Positions 9,040 through 17,667 are shown, numbered from the stretch's first letter. The stretch: 64,000 nucleotides of DNA from Prevotella sp. E9-3 (GCF_022024015.1 NZ_CP091786.1:62001-126000), one strand, 5' to 3'. The notes: a model not told the origin generated them from the letters alone. Program-made: numbers and translations.

Positions 9040-9190
9040 TAATAGAACGTTGGTTGCATCGCAATTGAACGGTGGTTATGTTGCAATTGAACGGTGGTTG
9101 TGTTGCAATTGAACGGTAGTTATGTTGCAATTGAATGGTGGTTATGTTGCAATTGAACGGTGGTTGTAACATAATAGAACGGTGGTTTGA
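9040..9190. repeat. 22-bp tandem array 1
   Basis: Five units of exactly 22 bp follow each other at 9061-9170 on the plus strand (consensus GCAATTGAACGGTGGTTATGTT), with degenerate units at both ends (9040-9060 and 9171-9190). The units differ by one to a few bases and have no spacers. A second array of the same family lies at 43253-43384 in the opposite orientation. It begins just downstream of the stop codon of the thioredoxin-like gene. Confidence 0.95.
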
Positions 9191-9198
9191 ATGAACTT

Positions 9199-10089
9199 TT
9201 AATATGAATCTTCCCTTTTGGTAATATGCGCATTCTCTTGTAAGTATTGGCAAAGTCTGTCATAATTAGCTTCTTTGAGTAATACTTGCTTGTCTTTATC
9301 AAGCAAATAGATTGATGGTAGCCGTTGTATGTCATATAGTTGTTTTTGGTAAATCTCCTTGTTTTGGTCAAATCCTGTTATCCAATTCTTAGGATATTGA
9401 TGTTCTTTCCAATCTGCTATTTCCGAATTAGGCGTGATGGCAAGAATCTTTAGTACTTCATCCTTTACCATATTTTGAATGTGGGCATTATTTTCAATTT
9501 TTTCTTCTGTTGAGTGACAAAGAGAACAATCCGGGTTGTTGAAGATAAGTAGCAAAAGAGGAGTATTAATGTCGTAAAGACAATGTACTTGCTCCTTCTT
9601 GTCGATAAAGGAGAAGTTGTTGGCAGCTTTACCTATTGCATTTTTTTTCATCATTTTCACACGTGCTGCAGGAGTCATTTTCATTACGGAATCGGCATCG
9701 GAACACAGCACCGCATTCATTAGAAGCATATATACTCTTTCATCGTATTGCGGTGATGAAGAGTCATACAAAATATTGTCCAACCAGTAGATAATTTGCC
9801 CTAAAGTATGTTTCTTTCGGCATGCTAATTCAATGAAAGAATTGGCATAAGCCTCCGCTTGTTTTTCGTCTAACTGCTTCAACAAGTATTGGTAGTCAAG
9901 CAATAATCGCGGATTCTGAAAATTCAACGTGTCACTGATGCTTTGCTCATTCCAGAAGTGTTCAGCCATATAGGCGACACGCCTTTGACGATCAAGAATA
10001 CTGTCAGGTGGCATAGGATAAGAGAAAGTTTGTCCTAACAGAACGACAGGACAGATATTAACAATTATGAGGAAAACGATTTGTTTCAT
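9199..10089 (-). CDS. Exported thioredoxin-like protein with DUF5106-type N-terminal region
   Basis: A 296-aa protein with an N-terminal signal (hydrophobic VFLIIVNICPVVLLG). The middle region, about residues 40-150, resembles the all-helical N-terminal part found ahead of thioredoxin domains in Bacteroidetes (DUF5106 type). From about residue 175 a thioredoxin-like fold is suggested by LLLLIFNNPDCSLCHST, which has a CSLC motif in the CxxC redox position, and by RLPSIYLLDKDKQVL with the expected cis-proline. It probably acts as a periplasmic thiol-disulfide protein. It is the last gene of the five-gene operon and overlaps the previous gene by 4 bases (ATGA), implying translational coupling. 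Confidence 0.75.
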   Translation of the reverse strand: MKQIVFLIIVNICPVVLLGQTFSYPMPPDSILDRQRRVAYMAEHFWNEQSISDTLNFQNPRLLLDYQYLLKQLDEKQAEAYANSFIELACRKKHTLGQIIYWLDNILYDSSSPQYDERVYMLLMNAVLCSDADSVMKMTPAARVKMMKKNAIGKAANNFSFIDKKEQVHCLYDINTPLLLLIFNNPDCSLCHSTEEKIENNAHIQNMVKDEVLKILAITPNSEIADWKEHQYPKNWITGFDQNKEIYQKQLYDIQRLPSIYLLDKDKQVLLKEANYDRLCQYLQENAHITKREDSY

Positions 10090-10979
10090 TTGCTTTTTAC
10101 TGGAATACGGAAGGTGTAGCCGAGTGTCAGCGAGAAGTCACTTTCTGTACCATATTGCATACCTATATCCAGACTGCCTGGCCCTACGAACCAACAAGCA
10201 CCCGCCAGTAGGCGCAACTCGGAATAGCTCTCAGGAGCAAATGCCCATGATATGCCAGCTCCTGCATATGGAGCAAGATTGACTCCTTTAATATTGAAAG
10301 GAAGATAGGCTCGGCTGTCGATACCTATATCGCCTGCAAAATCACTTTCATCTCCAAAATTGTTATAGCCAAGATTCAATGTAATGGAAGCATCTAAAAT
10401 ATTCTTGTAGAGGTATGAGCCGCCACGCAGATTTAAACTACCATTTGTGTAGTTATCGCCTCCATTGAATGTTCCGCCAACATAGTAGAATACTTTTGTG
10501 TCGCCACTCCTTTGCAGTTCCAATGGCATGTAGTCTTCAATTTGAAGGCTGTCGTTGTTCCACTGACTTAGCATTTTCACCCCCTCGGGCGACGAAATCC
10601 ATAGTTCTCGTTGCTGACCTCCAGGATAGATATTCATGTCATAGTCTGCAAATTCTTTTGCTACTTTGCTAAGCACATCTCGCTTCTGTTCAGAATTTAA
10701 CTTGCCGTAATCAGCATTAGTTATCAGATTCAATTTCCCGTCCTTGGCAAATCCTCCACGCAGATATCTAACTACTGTCGGGTCAGACAAGCTCTTATGT
10801 TTTGGTACTTCTTTCTTTTCTGCAACTACGGTATCAACTTTGGTAGGTTTCTGTGTTTTCTTCACCTGAGTTGTCTTTGCTTTAGTTCGTTTTGGGGTCG
10901 TCTTTCTTGTCTGAGCGTCCACCGATATGCACACCATTAATAATAGCAGGCACATCAAAATATTTTTTATTTTTCTCAT
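10086..10979 (-). CDS. Exported beta-barrel protein with basic N-terminal linker
   Basis: A 297-aa protein of unknown function. It begins with a signal peptide (MRKIKNILMCLLLLMVCISVDAQ). A Lys/Thr-rich linker follows (residues about 24-60), unusual in being strongly basic. The next 80 residues are soluble, and the C-terminal 140 residues show alternating strands and aromatics (YYVGGTFNGGDNYTNGSLNLRGG, ending SLTLGYTFRIPVK). This suggests an eight-stranded outer-membrane barrel. The closing TYR-x-hydrophobic pattern fits barrel export. It overlaps both neighbours by 4 bases, so it is tightly coupled within the operon. Confidence 0.6.
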   Translation of the reverse strand: MRKIKNILMCLLLLMVCISVDAQTRKTTPKRTKAKTTQVKKTQKPTKVDTVVAEKKEVPKHKSLSDPTVVRYLRGGFAKDGKLNLITNADYGKLNSEQKRDVLSKVAKEFADYDMNIYPGGQQRELWISSPEGVKMLSQWNNDSLQIEDYMPLELQRSGDTKVFYYVGGTFNGGDNYTNGSLNLRGGSYLYKNILDASITLNLGYNNFGDESDFAGDIGIDSRAYLPFNIKGVNLAPYAGAGISWAFAPESYSELRLLAGACWFVGPGSLDIGMQYGTESDFSLTLGYTFRIPVKSK

Positions 10980-12163
10980 TTCAACAGTCCGTTAAAGTCG
11001 AAATAAATGGTTTTACCAAGTGAGATACTATAGCTGAACTTTTGTTCAGAAGAGAAGGGTATATAGCCAGTTATCGTAATGTCGAACGATGACGTCTGTG
11101 CTTTGTTGAGGAAAGAGAGTCCAATTGATGGCGACAGATTCAGCGTACTACTTTCTTTGTTGAACATGTCTGTCAGTCCGATTCCTCCAACGAAAATGCC
11201 CCATGCTTTATAGACCGAAGCACCGATACTACCAGAGAACTCCTCATTATAGTAGTTGATACCAATATTTAGCGAAGCGCTAAACTTATTGCTGGTATAG
11301 AATCCCAGTCGGCTGTTCAGTGAATACATATCCTTAGCTGCTGAAGCTCCGATGTACGTCATCATTTTAGGAGGATTCATACCAAGCAATTGTTTCAGCC
11401 ATGAAGCATTCTCGAATTTCAATTTTAGGTCGTTGACTTTAGTCAGATGGTGTTCAAAAACCTGTTTGTTTTCTGCCAGTTCTTGAGGCATAAGAGAGAT
11501 ACCCTTTTGCAGTAGTTGAGAAGCATAGGCGTAATGACCCAATGTTTCCCAAAGGGCGCTGTTATCTATATATACGATATAGGTGTCAGAGTAACGTTGC
11601 TTCAATTCCTCAAACAGAGCTATTGCCTGTATCGTCTGATGATTGGCTGCAAGTTTGTTGGCTCGCTTCAGTGCATCGGAAGGAGCGTCGTTGTTGATGC
11701 TGGTCTTAGTCTTGTACTTTTCATTAAGACCCTGATAAACTCCGTCTATCCACTCAGGAACTTTTGCTTGTTTCATTAATTGCTGTGCCGCATCTTCGTA
11801 GCCCATCAGCGTCAGCACCTGGGCCGAATAGAAATCAGCATATTTCGTCCCAACCATTCTGGCGCGATCGATATTCATCAGAGCTGCCTCGAAGTCATGG
11901 TGTAGGGCAAGGGCATAGGCATATTCAGCTATAAGCTCTCCGCTGACGCCACGACCCGCATTGCGGGTGTCTTGGGCATGAGATAGGGCTGAGGCGTATA
12001 ACATCAATGAACTCAGTACTTCTCCTTGTTTTAGGTAAGCCCTAACTGTCTTAGACGAATAGTCAGTCAATGTCTTTCCTATTATTAATTCACCAAGAGA
12101 CTGAGAAATAGCCTGTTGCGTTGTGATAACAAAAAGCAGTAAGAATATCTGAACCTTTTTCAT
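10976..12163 (-). CDS. Exported TPR-like protein with C-terminal barrel-like domain
   Basis: A 395-aa protein counted from the ATG at 12163 (MKKVQIFLLLFVITTQQAISQ, a signal peptide). An in-frame TTG 12 bases upstream is less likely. Residues about 40-250 are helical with TPR-like repeats (ALALHHDFEAALMNIDRAR, AIALFEELKQRYSD). The C-terminal 150 residues are rich in alternating strands (FSASLNIGINYYNEEFSGSIGASVY) like a membrane barrel. This organisation suggests an outer-membrane-anchored scaffold. It starts 4 bases after the stop of the lipase-like gene. No specific function can be assigned. Confidence 0.6.
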   Translation of the reverse strand: MKKVQIFLLLFVITTQQAISQSLGELIIGKTLTDYSSKTVRAYLKQGEVLSSLMLYASALSHAQDTRNAGRGVSGELIAEYAYALALHHDFEAALMNIDRARMVGTKYADFYSAQVLTLMGYEDAAQQLMKQAKVPEWIDGVYQGLNEKYKTKTSINNDAPSDALKRANKLAANHQTIQAIALFEELKQRYSDTYIVYIDNSALWETLGHYAYASQLLQKGISLMPQELAENKQVFEHHLTKVNDLKLKFENASWLKQLLGMNPPKMMTYIGASAAKDMYSLNSRLGFYTSNKFSASLNIGINYYNEEFSGSIGASVYKAWGIFVGGIGLTDMFNKESSTLNLSPSIGLSFLNKAQTSSFDITITGYIPFSSEQKFSYSISLGKTIYFDFNGLLK

Positions 12164-12167
12164 ATAG

Positions 12168-13994
12168 TTATTCAAATGATATGTTGATAGACTCTATAGT
12201 TCGCATACTTATTTTAGCTCTCTCTGCATTCAGTTTTGCTACTGCATGTAAATAGTTATCCCATTTTTCCTGTGTATTACTGTTTTGGTTTAGTATGTGA
12301 TTAACAACATGTGTCATTCTATGCCCATCAAGACTTTGTATGGAATTTGTAATTCCACTAAGTGCAATCACGCTTCGACCTGCCTTGTAAATAACATTGT
12401 CGTTAAGCACCCCCAAGTCAACCTCTGTCCCAATAGCTTTTGCCACATAAGTGTTGCTCTTGTCCGAAGGGTCAAAAACTCTTCCTGTCACATTTTGCGC
12501 AACCTTTTGGGATGTTGTTAGAGCATCATTGGATGCATGATAAGCTGTTATATTGAAGTCACCATTGTTCTTCTTTTCAAAAAGATTGTTGTCTTTGAGT
12601 ATCTTGTCTGAGAGTCCCTCTGAGTTGAATGTGTAAGTTGGTTTTCCTGTAGATAATCCTACATAAGTTGCTAATGCACCGCCAAGAGAATGCCCCGTTA
12701 TATTTATCTTTGTTTCAGGAGGTAATTGATTAATTGCATTTGCTATTGTATTTGCAAGAATAAACTGAGGACCTATCACACCTGCTGCTTGAGTTGCATT
12801 ATTAAATGCCCAGTCATTCCATGCGTCTGCAGATATATTCATCGCAGAACCCTCGAAGCCTATAGCATATTCATTAGTTAAATTATTATGATATAGAACT
12901 GCGTGAAAACCTGTTTGTTTATTACATGTTTCTATCGCTTCTGCTAATTGTCTGATTGGATCGTCTTCTTTAAGCCATTTAGATTGAATCATGGCATAAT
13001 TTGTTTTAGACATCAGCTCTTCATTATCTCCTCCATAACAATCGAAAGCTAATATAGCCATATCTGTTTCTTTTTTTTCAACAGACATGTCTATTTCCAT
13101 CCTTTTTTCTTCTATCTGCTTGTTTGCTTCATTAATAAGAGTTTTTGCAAATTCACGATAGTTAGCCATGGCTTGTCTTTCTGCTTCTGTTGGAACTCCT
13201 TGACTCACAATCCTGTCTATATTCATTCCTGATGCTTGATAAAACTGCTGTTTTATCCATGAGATGTAATCATCAGCTTGAATGAGAGAGGGCATAGATG
13301 TTTTATCGACTTGAAGAAGATAGTTTGCCACCATTATATCATTTGCAGGATGCTCTTTGGGCGCGATGAGATCCTCTGATACAATGGTACTGCTGCCACC
13401 TTCTCTCATGTTCAAGGACACATAAGGCTTGTCTGGGTCTATGACAGGCAGTGAACTATTTCTGGCGCGGTCATACTCATCGTCACCCGTTGAGACAGAT
13501 GCGGTCATCTGTTTTTGTGCGTTCTTTTTCAAAGCCAGTATTTGCTCCATATAGTTGTTGCTCCAGTCATTGATTTCCTGAGCGCCATTAGTAGAATAGA
13601 AGCTGGTACCTTGGTTGACTCCTTTTATGTTGGGTACACCAATGTTGATGGTAGATCTATTCATGGGCCGACCAGTACAGGGAGAGGCTGTTAATTTGAA
13701 ATAGCAGTTATATTTCTTCCTATCTATCGTTCTTCCTGTCCTTGCGTCGTAGATAATCATTTCTGCCTGTGCCTTTACGCTATTGACAAGATTTCTTACC
13801 TGTTCGCAAGAGCTTTGGTCGGGGAAGCCAGATATAGCCTGTCCTTTTAATTGTTGCAACTGAGTGTTCAATTCTCTCACTCCAATTACCCTCGCACAGT
13901 CGCCACTGAATCCGCCGTCAATAGTGAAGGTGTATTGAGCATTGGCGGGAATTAATCCCGCCAATGCTAATAATACAACAAGATATTTATTCAT
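12168..13994 (-). CDS. Secreted lipase-fold (class 3-like) protein
   Basis: A 608-aa protein with a signal peptide (MNKYLVVLLALAGLIPANAQ). The first 300 residues have no recognisable domain but include several cysteines and a helical, Lys/Glu-rich stretch (residues about 265-305). The C-terminal part has an alpha/beta-hydrolase look: INITGHSLGGALATYVGL near residue 435 is the nucleophile elbow of class 3 lipases. HASNDAL further on offers a candidate acid residue and GHRMTHVV near 556 a candidate histidine. The hydrolase may act on lipid or ester substrates outside the cell (inference). It is the second gene of the operon, 12 bases after the GLUG lipoprotein gene. Confidence 0.7.
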   Translation of the reverse strand: MNKYLVVLLALAGLIPANAQYTFTIDGGFSGDCARVIGVRELNTQLQQLKGQAISGFPDQSSCEQVRNLVNSVKAQAEMIIYDARTGRTIDRKKYNCYFKLTASPCTGRPMNRSTINIGVPNIKGVNQGTSFYSTNGAQEINDWSNNYMEQILALKKNAQKQMTASVSTGDDEYDRARNSSLPVIDPDKPYVSLNMREGGSSTIVSEDLIAPKEHPANDIMVANYLLQVDKTSMPSLIQADDYISWIKQQFYQASGMNIDRIVSQGVPTEAERQAMANYREFAKTLINEANKQIEEKRMEIDMSVEKKETDMAILAFDCYGGDNEELMSKTNYAMIQSKWLKEDDPIRQLAEAIETCNKQTGFHAVLYHNNLTNEYAIGFEGSAMNISADAWNDWAFNNATQAAGVIGPQFILANTIANAINQLPPETKINITGHSLGGALATYVGLSTGKPTYTFNSEGLSDKILKDNNLFEKKNNGDFNITAYHASNDALTTSQKVAQNVTGRVFDPSDKSNTYVAKAIGTEVDLGVLNDNVIYKAGRSVIALSGITNSIQSLDGHRMTHVVNHILNQNSNTQEKWDNYLHAVAKLNAERAKISMRTIESINISFE

Positions 13995-14006
13995 ATAGTA
14001 CCTGCT

Positions 14007-15662
14007 TTATTTCTTGTACCAACGCAGTGTAGGATAGGTTTTACCTTCTGTTATCTTCCACGTTTTTACGAAATCCCAACCTTCATAATTTGATTGTGTC
14101 ATCATCTGCTGAGTGGTTCGTGCATTCTGAGTGTCATACAAATTGGTTGCCCCAATAATGGTTTTGTCATAGTAAGTATATATACCACCACATGTAAATT
14201 TACCATCCATAATATTACTATTAGTGTTAGACACTTTTCCTGCATAATAGCATTGTGAATGCGTTCCACCAAATGAAACACCATCACATAACCCTCCTTT
14301 TAGAGAAGCCTTTGAGTAACATTCCGTGATGGTTGTTAAGTTTGGACTTGCAACACCAACTATTCCGCCAACATAATCATAACTTTGGGTCCCCGTTATA
14401 CTGCCTTCCGAATAGCACTCAGAAATAGTAACAGATCCATTAGTTTCTCCACAAATAGACCCTATATATTCGTTTCCTGCAATATTTCCTTTTACGGCAC
14501 ATTTGTTGAATGAGGAATTGCCCTGACCATACCCACAAATACCTCCTACAGACTTGGCACCTTTTATTCCATTATCGTCCGTTTCCAATATAACTCTGCT
14601 AATTGTAGCATTATTAATATAGCCAAACAATCCAACGCCATTAGTGGTAGGGCGCTTCATCCACATATTTTTAATCGTATGGCCTTGGCCGTCAAGCGTA
14701 CCCGTAAACGGATTCTCTTTCTTGCCTATCGGATCCCATCCACTGCCATTGGCATCTTCATTCAAGGTGATGTCGGCAGTCAAAACGAAATGGGCGTTGA
14801 GGGCTTTTGTGATAGACTTCAGCTGATTCGCATTCTTAATCTGATAGGGGTCTTCTTTTGTACCGCTTCCTGCTTGGAACATAGGTGAAGAGGCTCCTTT
14901 CTGAGTAACAGTAATCTTGACCGTACTAGATGTGTTTGATAGTATGATTTCTCCTTGGCGTTGTTCTGCAGTCAGGTTTTCCGAGACTGTCACAGCGATA
15001 GTATTATCTTTTGTTGTCACCTCACACCAGTCAGGCTTTTCTTCTACTGTTACAGAAGTAGGATTCTCCAGAGTTAATGTCATAGTCTCTCTTTCGCTAC
15101 TGAAAGATAAAGAGGTCTTGTCCAATTTGATAGGTAATTGGAATGGAGCCTGATATTTGATAATTGCGCCAGAATTGCTACCTGTCGTCGTTCCAAACTC
15201 ATCAGTAGTAGCCGTTGTTAGATAGTCAACAACATAGATTCGGGCATACTCAACTGGCCTACCATACCCACTCCACGGGGTGTAACGCATCACGTAGCCT
15301 GTACCAGGCACTACAGCAGCACTTTTAGACCAGCCAGTTACAGGAATCTGGGTTATTCTGGCAAGACCATCAACTCTGCCTATGTTGACGAACTCTATCT
15401 TATAATCGCTTTCCTTCCCTCTAAAATTGTTTGCCGCATCTACATGAATCTCTCCCAGGTCTCCAATTGTGTAATAGTTACCATCAGCACCGCTAATCAA
15501 GTTCAGTACAATTGTGCCTTCAGGATCCTGATTACTCAGATTTTCTGTATTTTCTTGCATGTCACTCTCTTCTTCCTCATCTTTACTACAGGAGACAAAA
15601 AAGAAACTAAGTAATGCTGCCACTGATAAAATCAGCAGATGTGAACACTTATTACTCTTCAT
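14007..15662 (-). CDS. Lipoprotein with Ig-like (BACON-type) and GLUG-repeat domains
   Basis: A 551-aa protein with a lipoprotein signal (LLSFFFVSCS; lipidated Cys at about residue 25) followed by an acidic export-type stretch (KDEEEES). Residues about 190-270 look like a BACON/Ig-like domain (LSFSSERETMTLTLENPTSVTVEEKPDWCEV). From about 275 on there is a beta-helical region made of GLUG-type repeats (DGQGHTIKNM, GVGLFGYINNATISRV, VGGICGYGQGNSSFNKC), usually linked to surface adhesion or glycan contact. It is the first gene of the five-gene operon and lies 76 bases after the end of the structured leader RNA. The acidic residues after the Cys suggest surface exposure. Confidence 0.75.
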   Translation of the reverse strand: MKSNKCSHLLILSVAALLSFFFVSCSKDEEEESDMQENTENLSNQDPEGTIVLNLISGADGNYYTIGDLGEIHVDAANNFRGKESDYKIEFVNIGRVDGLARITQIPVTGWSKSAAVVPGTGYVMRYTPWSGYGRPVEYARIYVVDYLTTATTDEFGTTTGSNSGAIIKYQAPFQLPIKLDKTSLSFSSERETMTLTLENPTSVTVEEKPDWCEVTTKDNTIAVTVSENLTAEQRQGEIILSNTSSTVKITVTQKGASSPMFQAGSGTKEDPYQIKNANQLKSITKALNAHFVLTADITLNEDANGSGWDPIGKKENPFTGTLDGQGHTIKNMWMKRPTTNGVGLFGYINNATISRVILETDDNGIKGAKSVGGICGYGQGNSSFNKCAVKGNIAGNEYIGSICGETNGSVTISECYSEGSITGTQSYDYVGGIVGVASPNLTTITECYSKASLKGGLCDGVSFGGTHSQCYYAGKVSNTNSNIMDGKFTCGGIYTYYDKTIIGATNLYDTQNARTTQQMMTQSNYEGWDFVKTWKITEGKTYPTLRWYKK

Positions 15663-15738
15663 AGCAATAATGGTTTTAGTTTGCCTCCTGAACTCCCGAA
15701 TTCAGCGTTAGTAGATGATTTGTTTTAGGTCTGGAAAT

Positions 15739-15836
15739 AAAAAAGACGTGGGAGTTTGTTCCTCCGCGCTTATCCCAGATCTCATGCCTTAGCATTGCCC
15801 CCTTTCAAGGATAAGCAACGCAAGCCAACCCACGCC
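15739..15836 (-). terminator. Terminator-like hairpin at the 3' end of the leader RNA
   Basis: On the minus strand, GGCGTGGG (15836-15829) pairs with CCCACGTC (15752-15745) and is followed by six T. Nested inside is an 8-bp stem, GCTTATCC facing GGATAAGC. Together they form a long two-part hairpin with a large internal loop ending in a U-run. It could end a separate small RNA or act as an attenuator for the downstream operon. Confidence 0.65.
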
Positions 15837-16110
15837 GAGTGATATGATTATAATTCAGTCAGAAAATTAACCATAGAAAACAACAATGGCTATTACATAA
15901 CCTCAATATAATGCACCCACGTGAACGCTTCGTTGCATTACCTCTGTGAAAGGATAGATCACAGATAATAACGTTCGAAAACGTCCTTTTTCCCTTGGCT
16001 TGCCTTACAAACGGTATTATTAGCCTAGGGATTCCATCGATGTTATTTCAACCCGCCCTGTCCTTTAGCCCCTATCTTTGTTGGTCAAGGGTGGCTGGAC
16101 TGGCTTGATC
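15739..16110 (-). ncRNA. Structured leader or small RNA of about 370 nt, family unknown
   Basis: This gene-free stretch has a strong promoter at one end and a terminator-like hairpin at the other. In between, on the minus strand, several stems are visible: ACGTT-UUCG-AACGT, CTGTGA/TCACAG, TAATGCA/TGCATTA and TAGCCAT/ATGGTTA. The UUCG loop and a G-U pair in the last stem fit only the minus strand. I looked for tmRNA, RNase P, 6S and common riboswitch signatures and did not recognise one. It could be an independent small RNA or a regulatory leader of the GLUG-lipase operon. Confidence 0.5.
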
Positions 16111-16115
16111 GGTTG

Positions 16116-16147
16116 CAAATATACAAAGAAATATGAGAATCGCAAAA
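16116..16147 (-). promoter_or_regulatory. Promoter of the leader RNA / five-gene operon
   Basis: On the minus strand, TTTTG is followed after 19 bases by TATATTTG (16123-16116), an excellent Bacteroidetes promoter. Transcription should begin near 16110. No other match to the consensus was seen between here and the lipoprotein start at 15662. Confidence 0.8.
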
Positions 16148-16168
16148 CAAATATTAGAGAATATTTTG

Positions 16169-16176
16169 TACCTTTG
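16169..16176 (+). promoter_or_regulatory. -7 box of the AlbA_2 regulator gene
   Basis: TACCTTTG lies 24 bases before the ATG at 16201. The -33 region is poor and overlaps the divergent promoter of the leader RNA, so the two transcripts may compete or be co-regulated. Confidence 0.5.
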
Positions 16177-16200
16177 TGCCGTTAACTCAAAAATAATGAT

Positions 16201-17667
16201 ATGACGATAGAGGAAATACAAGCGTTGATTCATGATGATGAGACTCGCACGTTGGAAATGAAAAAGACCACTGGCGAGTTGAAGGATGGTTTGCGTACCG
16301 TTTGTGCTTTCCTCAATACTGCTGGTGGCTGGCTGTTCTTCGGCATTGCACCGACAACACTGAAGATTATTGGCCAGGAAGTGACTGACAACACACGGAA
16401 GGAGATTGCCAGAGAGATAGCCAAATTGGAACCATTGATTGACCTACCAGTAGAATACATTGATGTGCCAGACCGTCCGGGCTTTCTTGTTATTGCAATT
16501 CATGTGAATGCTGCTGGTTATTGGAGTGCCCCCTACACTTACGACAGCAAACCATATATACGGATAGAAAGTACTACCGCTGTTATGCCCCGTGATATGT
16601 TTGAAGACAGATTGATGCGGAGCAAGAACAATCACTATAAATGGGAAGACCAAGTATGCGAGGGCATCACCATTGACGATCTGGAGGAGCAACGAATAAG
16701 GGGCGGTGTACGCCTCGGCGTTGAACGTGGTCGTATGCCAGCATCTTCATTGATGGAAACGACTGAAAATCTTGTCGAGAAACTGAAACTTACAACTTCC
16801 GATGGAAAGCTGAAAAATGCAGCAGCAGCCTTGTTTCTGCATGATACTAGTCAGTTCCCTCAGTTCCTTCTTCGCATGGCTCGTTTCCGTGGTACCAACA
16901 AGAACGAGTTTATTGACAACCAACGTGCTTATGGTAACTTCTTCACTCTTTTGGATGCAGGCATGGCATTCTTCTTTAAACACCTCTCGATTAGCGGGAA
17001 AATTGTTGGCTTTACGAGAGAGGAGAAACTGGAAGTTCCTGCTGAAGCTCTGAGAGAAGCCTTGACGAATGCGCTCTGCCATCGATTCTTTCACAACACA
17101 AGCAGTTCTGTTGGCATCGCCATCTATGATGACCGCATTGAAATTGAGAACTCTGGTCATTTACCAGAGGAGTTGACAACTGAGACCATCAAACAGTCAC
17201 ATCATTCCTTCCCACAGAACCCAACTATTGCTGACGTACTTTTCAAAACAACATTCTTGGAGAATTGGGGCAGTGGCGTTGGTCGTATCATAGATGCTTG
17301 TAGAGATGCAAACCTACCCGAACCGGAGTATAGCCAAAACGCATCTTTTGTTTGGGTGACATTCAAACGGGATACCATACAACCATACAACCATACAACC
17401 ATACAAGTTCACCATACAACCTCTATGCACGCATCTAAGGCTAAACGTCTAAAGAAGTTTTTGTCGGTAGTTGGCGAAAAAGGTGCAAACATGAAAACCT
17501 TGATGGAAGAAATGAATTTGCGTAACAGGTCGAGCTTTGTTAATACTTACATAGCCCCGAACTTGGCAGAAGGATATATTGCAATGCTATACCCAGAATC
17601 GCCTAATCATCCTATGCAGTCTTACTACTTGACGAATAAGGGAAGGGAAGTCTTAGATAGTCTTTGA
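16201..17667 (+). CDS. AlbA_2-domain transcriptional regulator / ATPase-like protein
   Basis: A 488-aa protein of the family often labelled putative transcriptional regulator or RecG-like. The first 120 residues form the AlbA_2 domain (EEIQALIHDDETRTLEMKKT, TAGGWLFFGI). Residues about 280-390 resemble the C-terminal GHKL-type region of the family (LREALTNALCHRFF, GVGRIIDACRDANLPEPE). The C terminus is a winged-helix-like segment. Between them is a low-complexity stretch (PYNHTTIQVHHTTS) encoded by four perfect copies of an 8-bp word at 17375-17406. It is divergent from the leader RNA and five-gene operon, which makes it a candidate regulator of that operon (inference from position). Confidence 0.75.
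   Translation: MTIEEIQALIHDDETRTLEMKKTTGELKDGLRTVCAFLNTAGGWLFFGIAPTTLKIIGQEVTDNTRKEIAREIAKLEPLIDLPVEYIDVPDRPGFLVIAIHVNAAGYWSAPYTYDSKPYIRIESTTAVMPRDMFEDRLMRSKNNHYKWEDQVCEGITIDDLEEQRIRGGVRLGVERGRMPASSLMETTENLVEKLKLTTSDGKLKNAAAALFLHDTSQFPQFLLRMARFRGTNKNEFIDNQRAYGNFFTLLDAGMAFFFKHLSISGKIVGFTREEKLEVPAEALREALTNALCHRFFHNTSSSVGIAIYDDRIEIENSGHLPEELTTETIKQSHHSFPQNPTIADVLFKTTFLENWGSGVGRIIDACRDANLPEPEYSQNASFVWVTFKRDTIQPYNHTTIQVHHTTSMHASKAKRLKKFLSVVGEKGANMKTLMEEMNLRNRSSFVNTYIAPNLAEGYIAMLYPESPNHPMQSYYLTNKGREVLDSL
17375..17419. repeat. 8-bp tandem repeat inside the AlbA_2 gene
   Basis: Four perfect copies of CCATACAA at 17375-17406 plus a fifth copy at 17412-17419. Because 8 is not a multiple of 3, gain or loss of one unit shifts the reading frame, as in contingency loci. 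Confidence 0.9.

Noticed and set aside
9032..9253. Open frame of 73 aa across the first 22-bp array
   Set aside because: Again a translation of the repeat (PPFNCNITT type), overlapping the real thioredoxin-like gene.
16081..16108. GGTCAAG/CTTGATC hairpin at the start of the leader RNA region
   Set aside because: On the transcribed minus strand it has an A-C mismatch and is weaker than on the plus strand, so I did not use it as evidence for the RNA.
15739..16110. Identity as tmRNA, RNase P RNA, 6S RNA or a cobalamin, TPP, FMN or SAM riboswitch
   Set aside because: None of the conserved core words (for example a CCA end with T-arm, GAAAGTCCGGGC, GCAACTGT, CTGAGA) was found on the transcribed strand.
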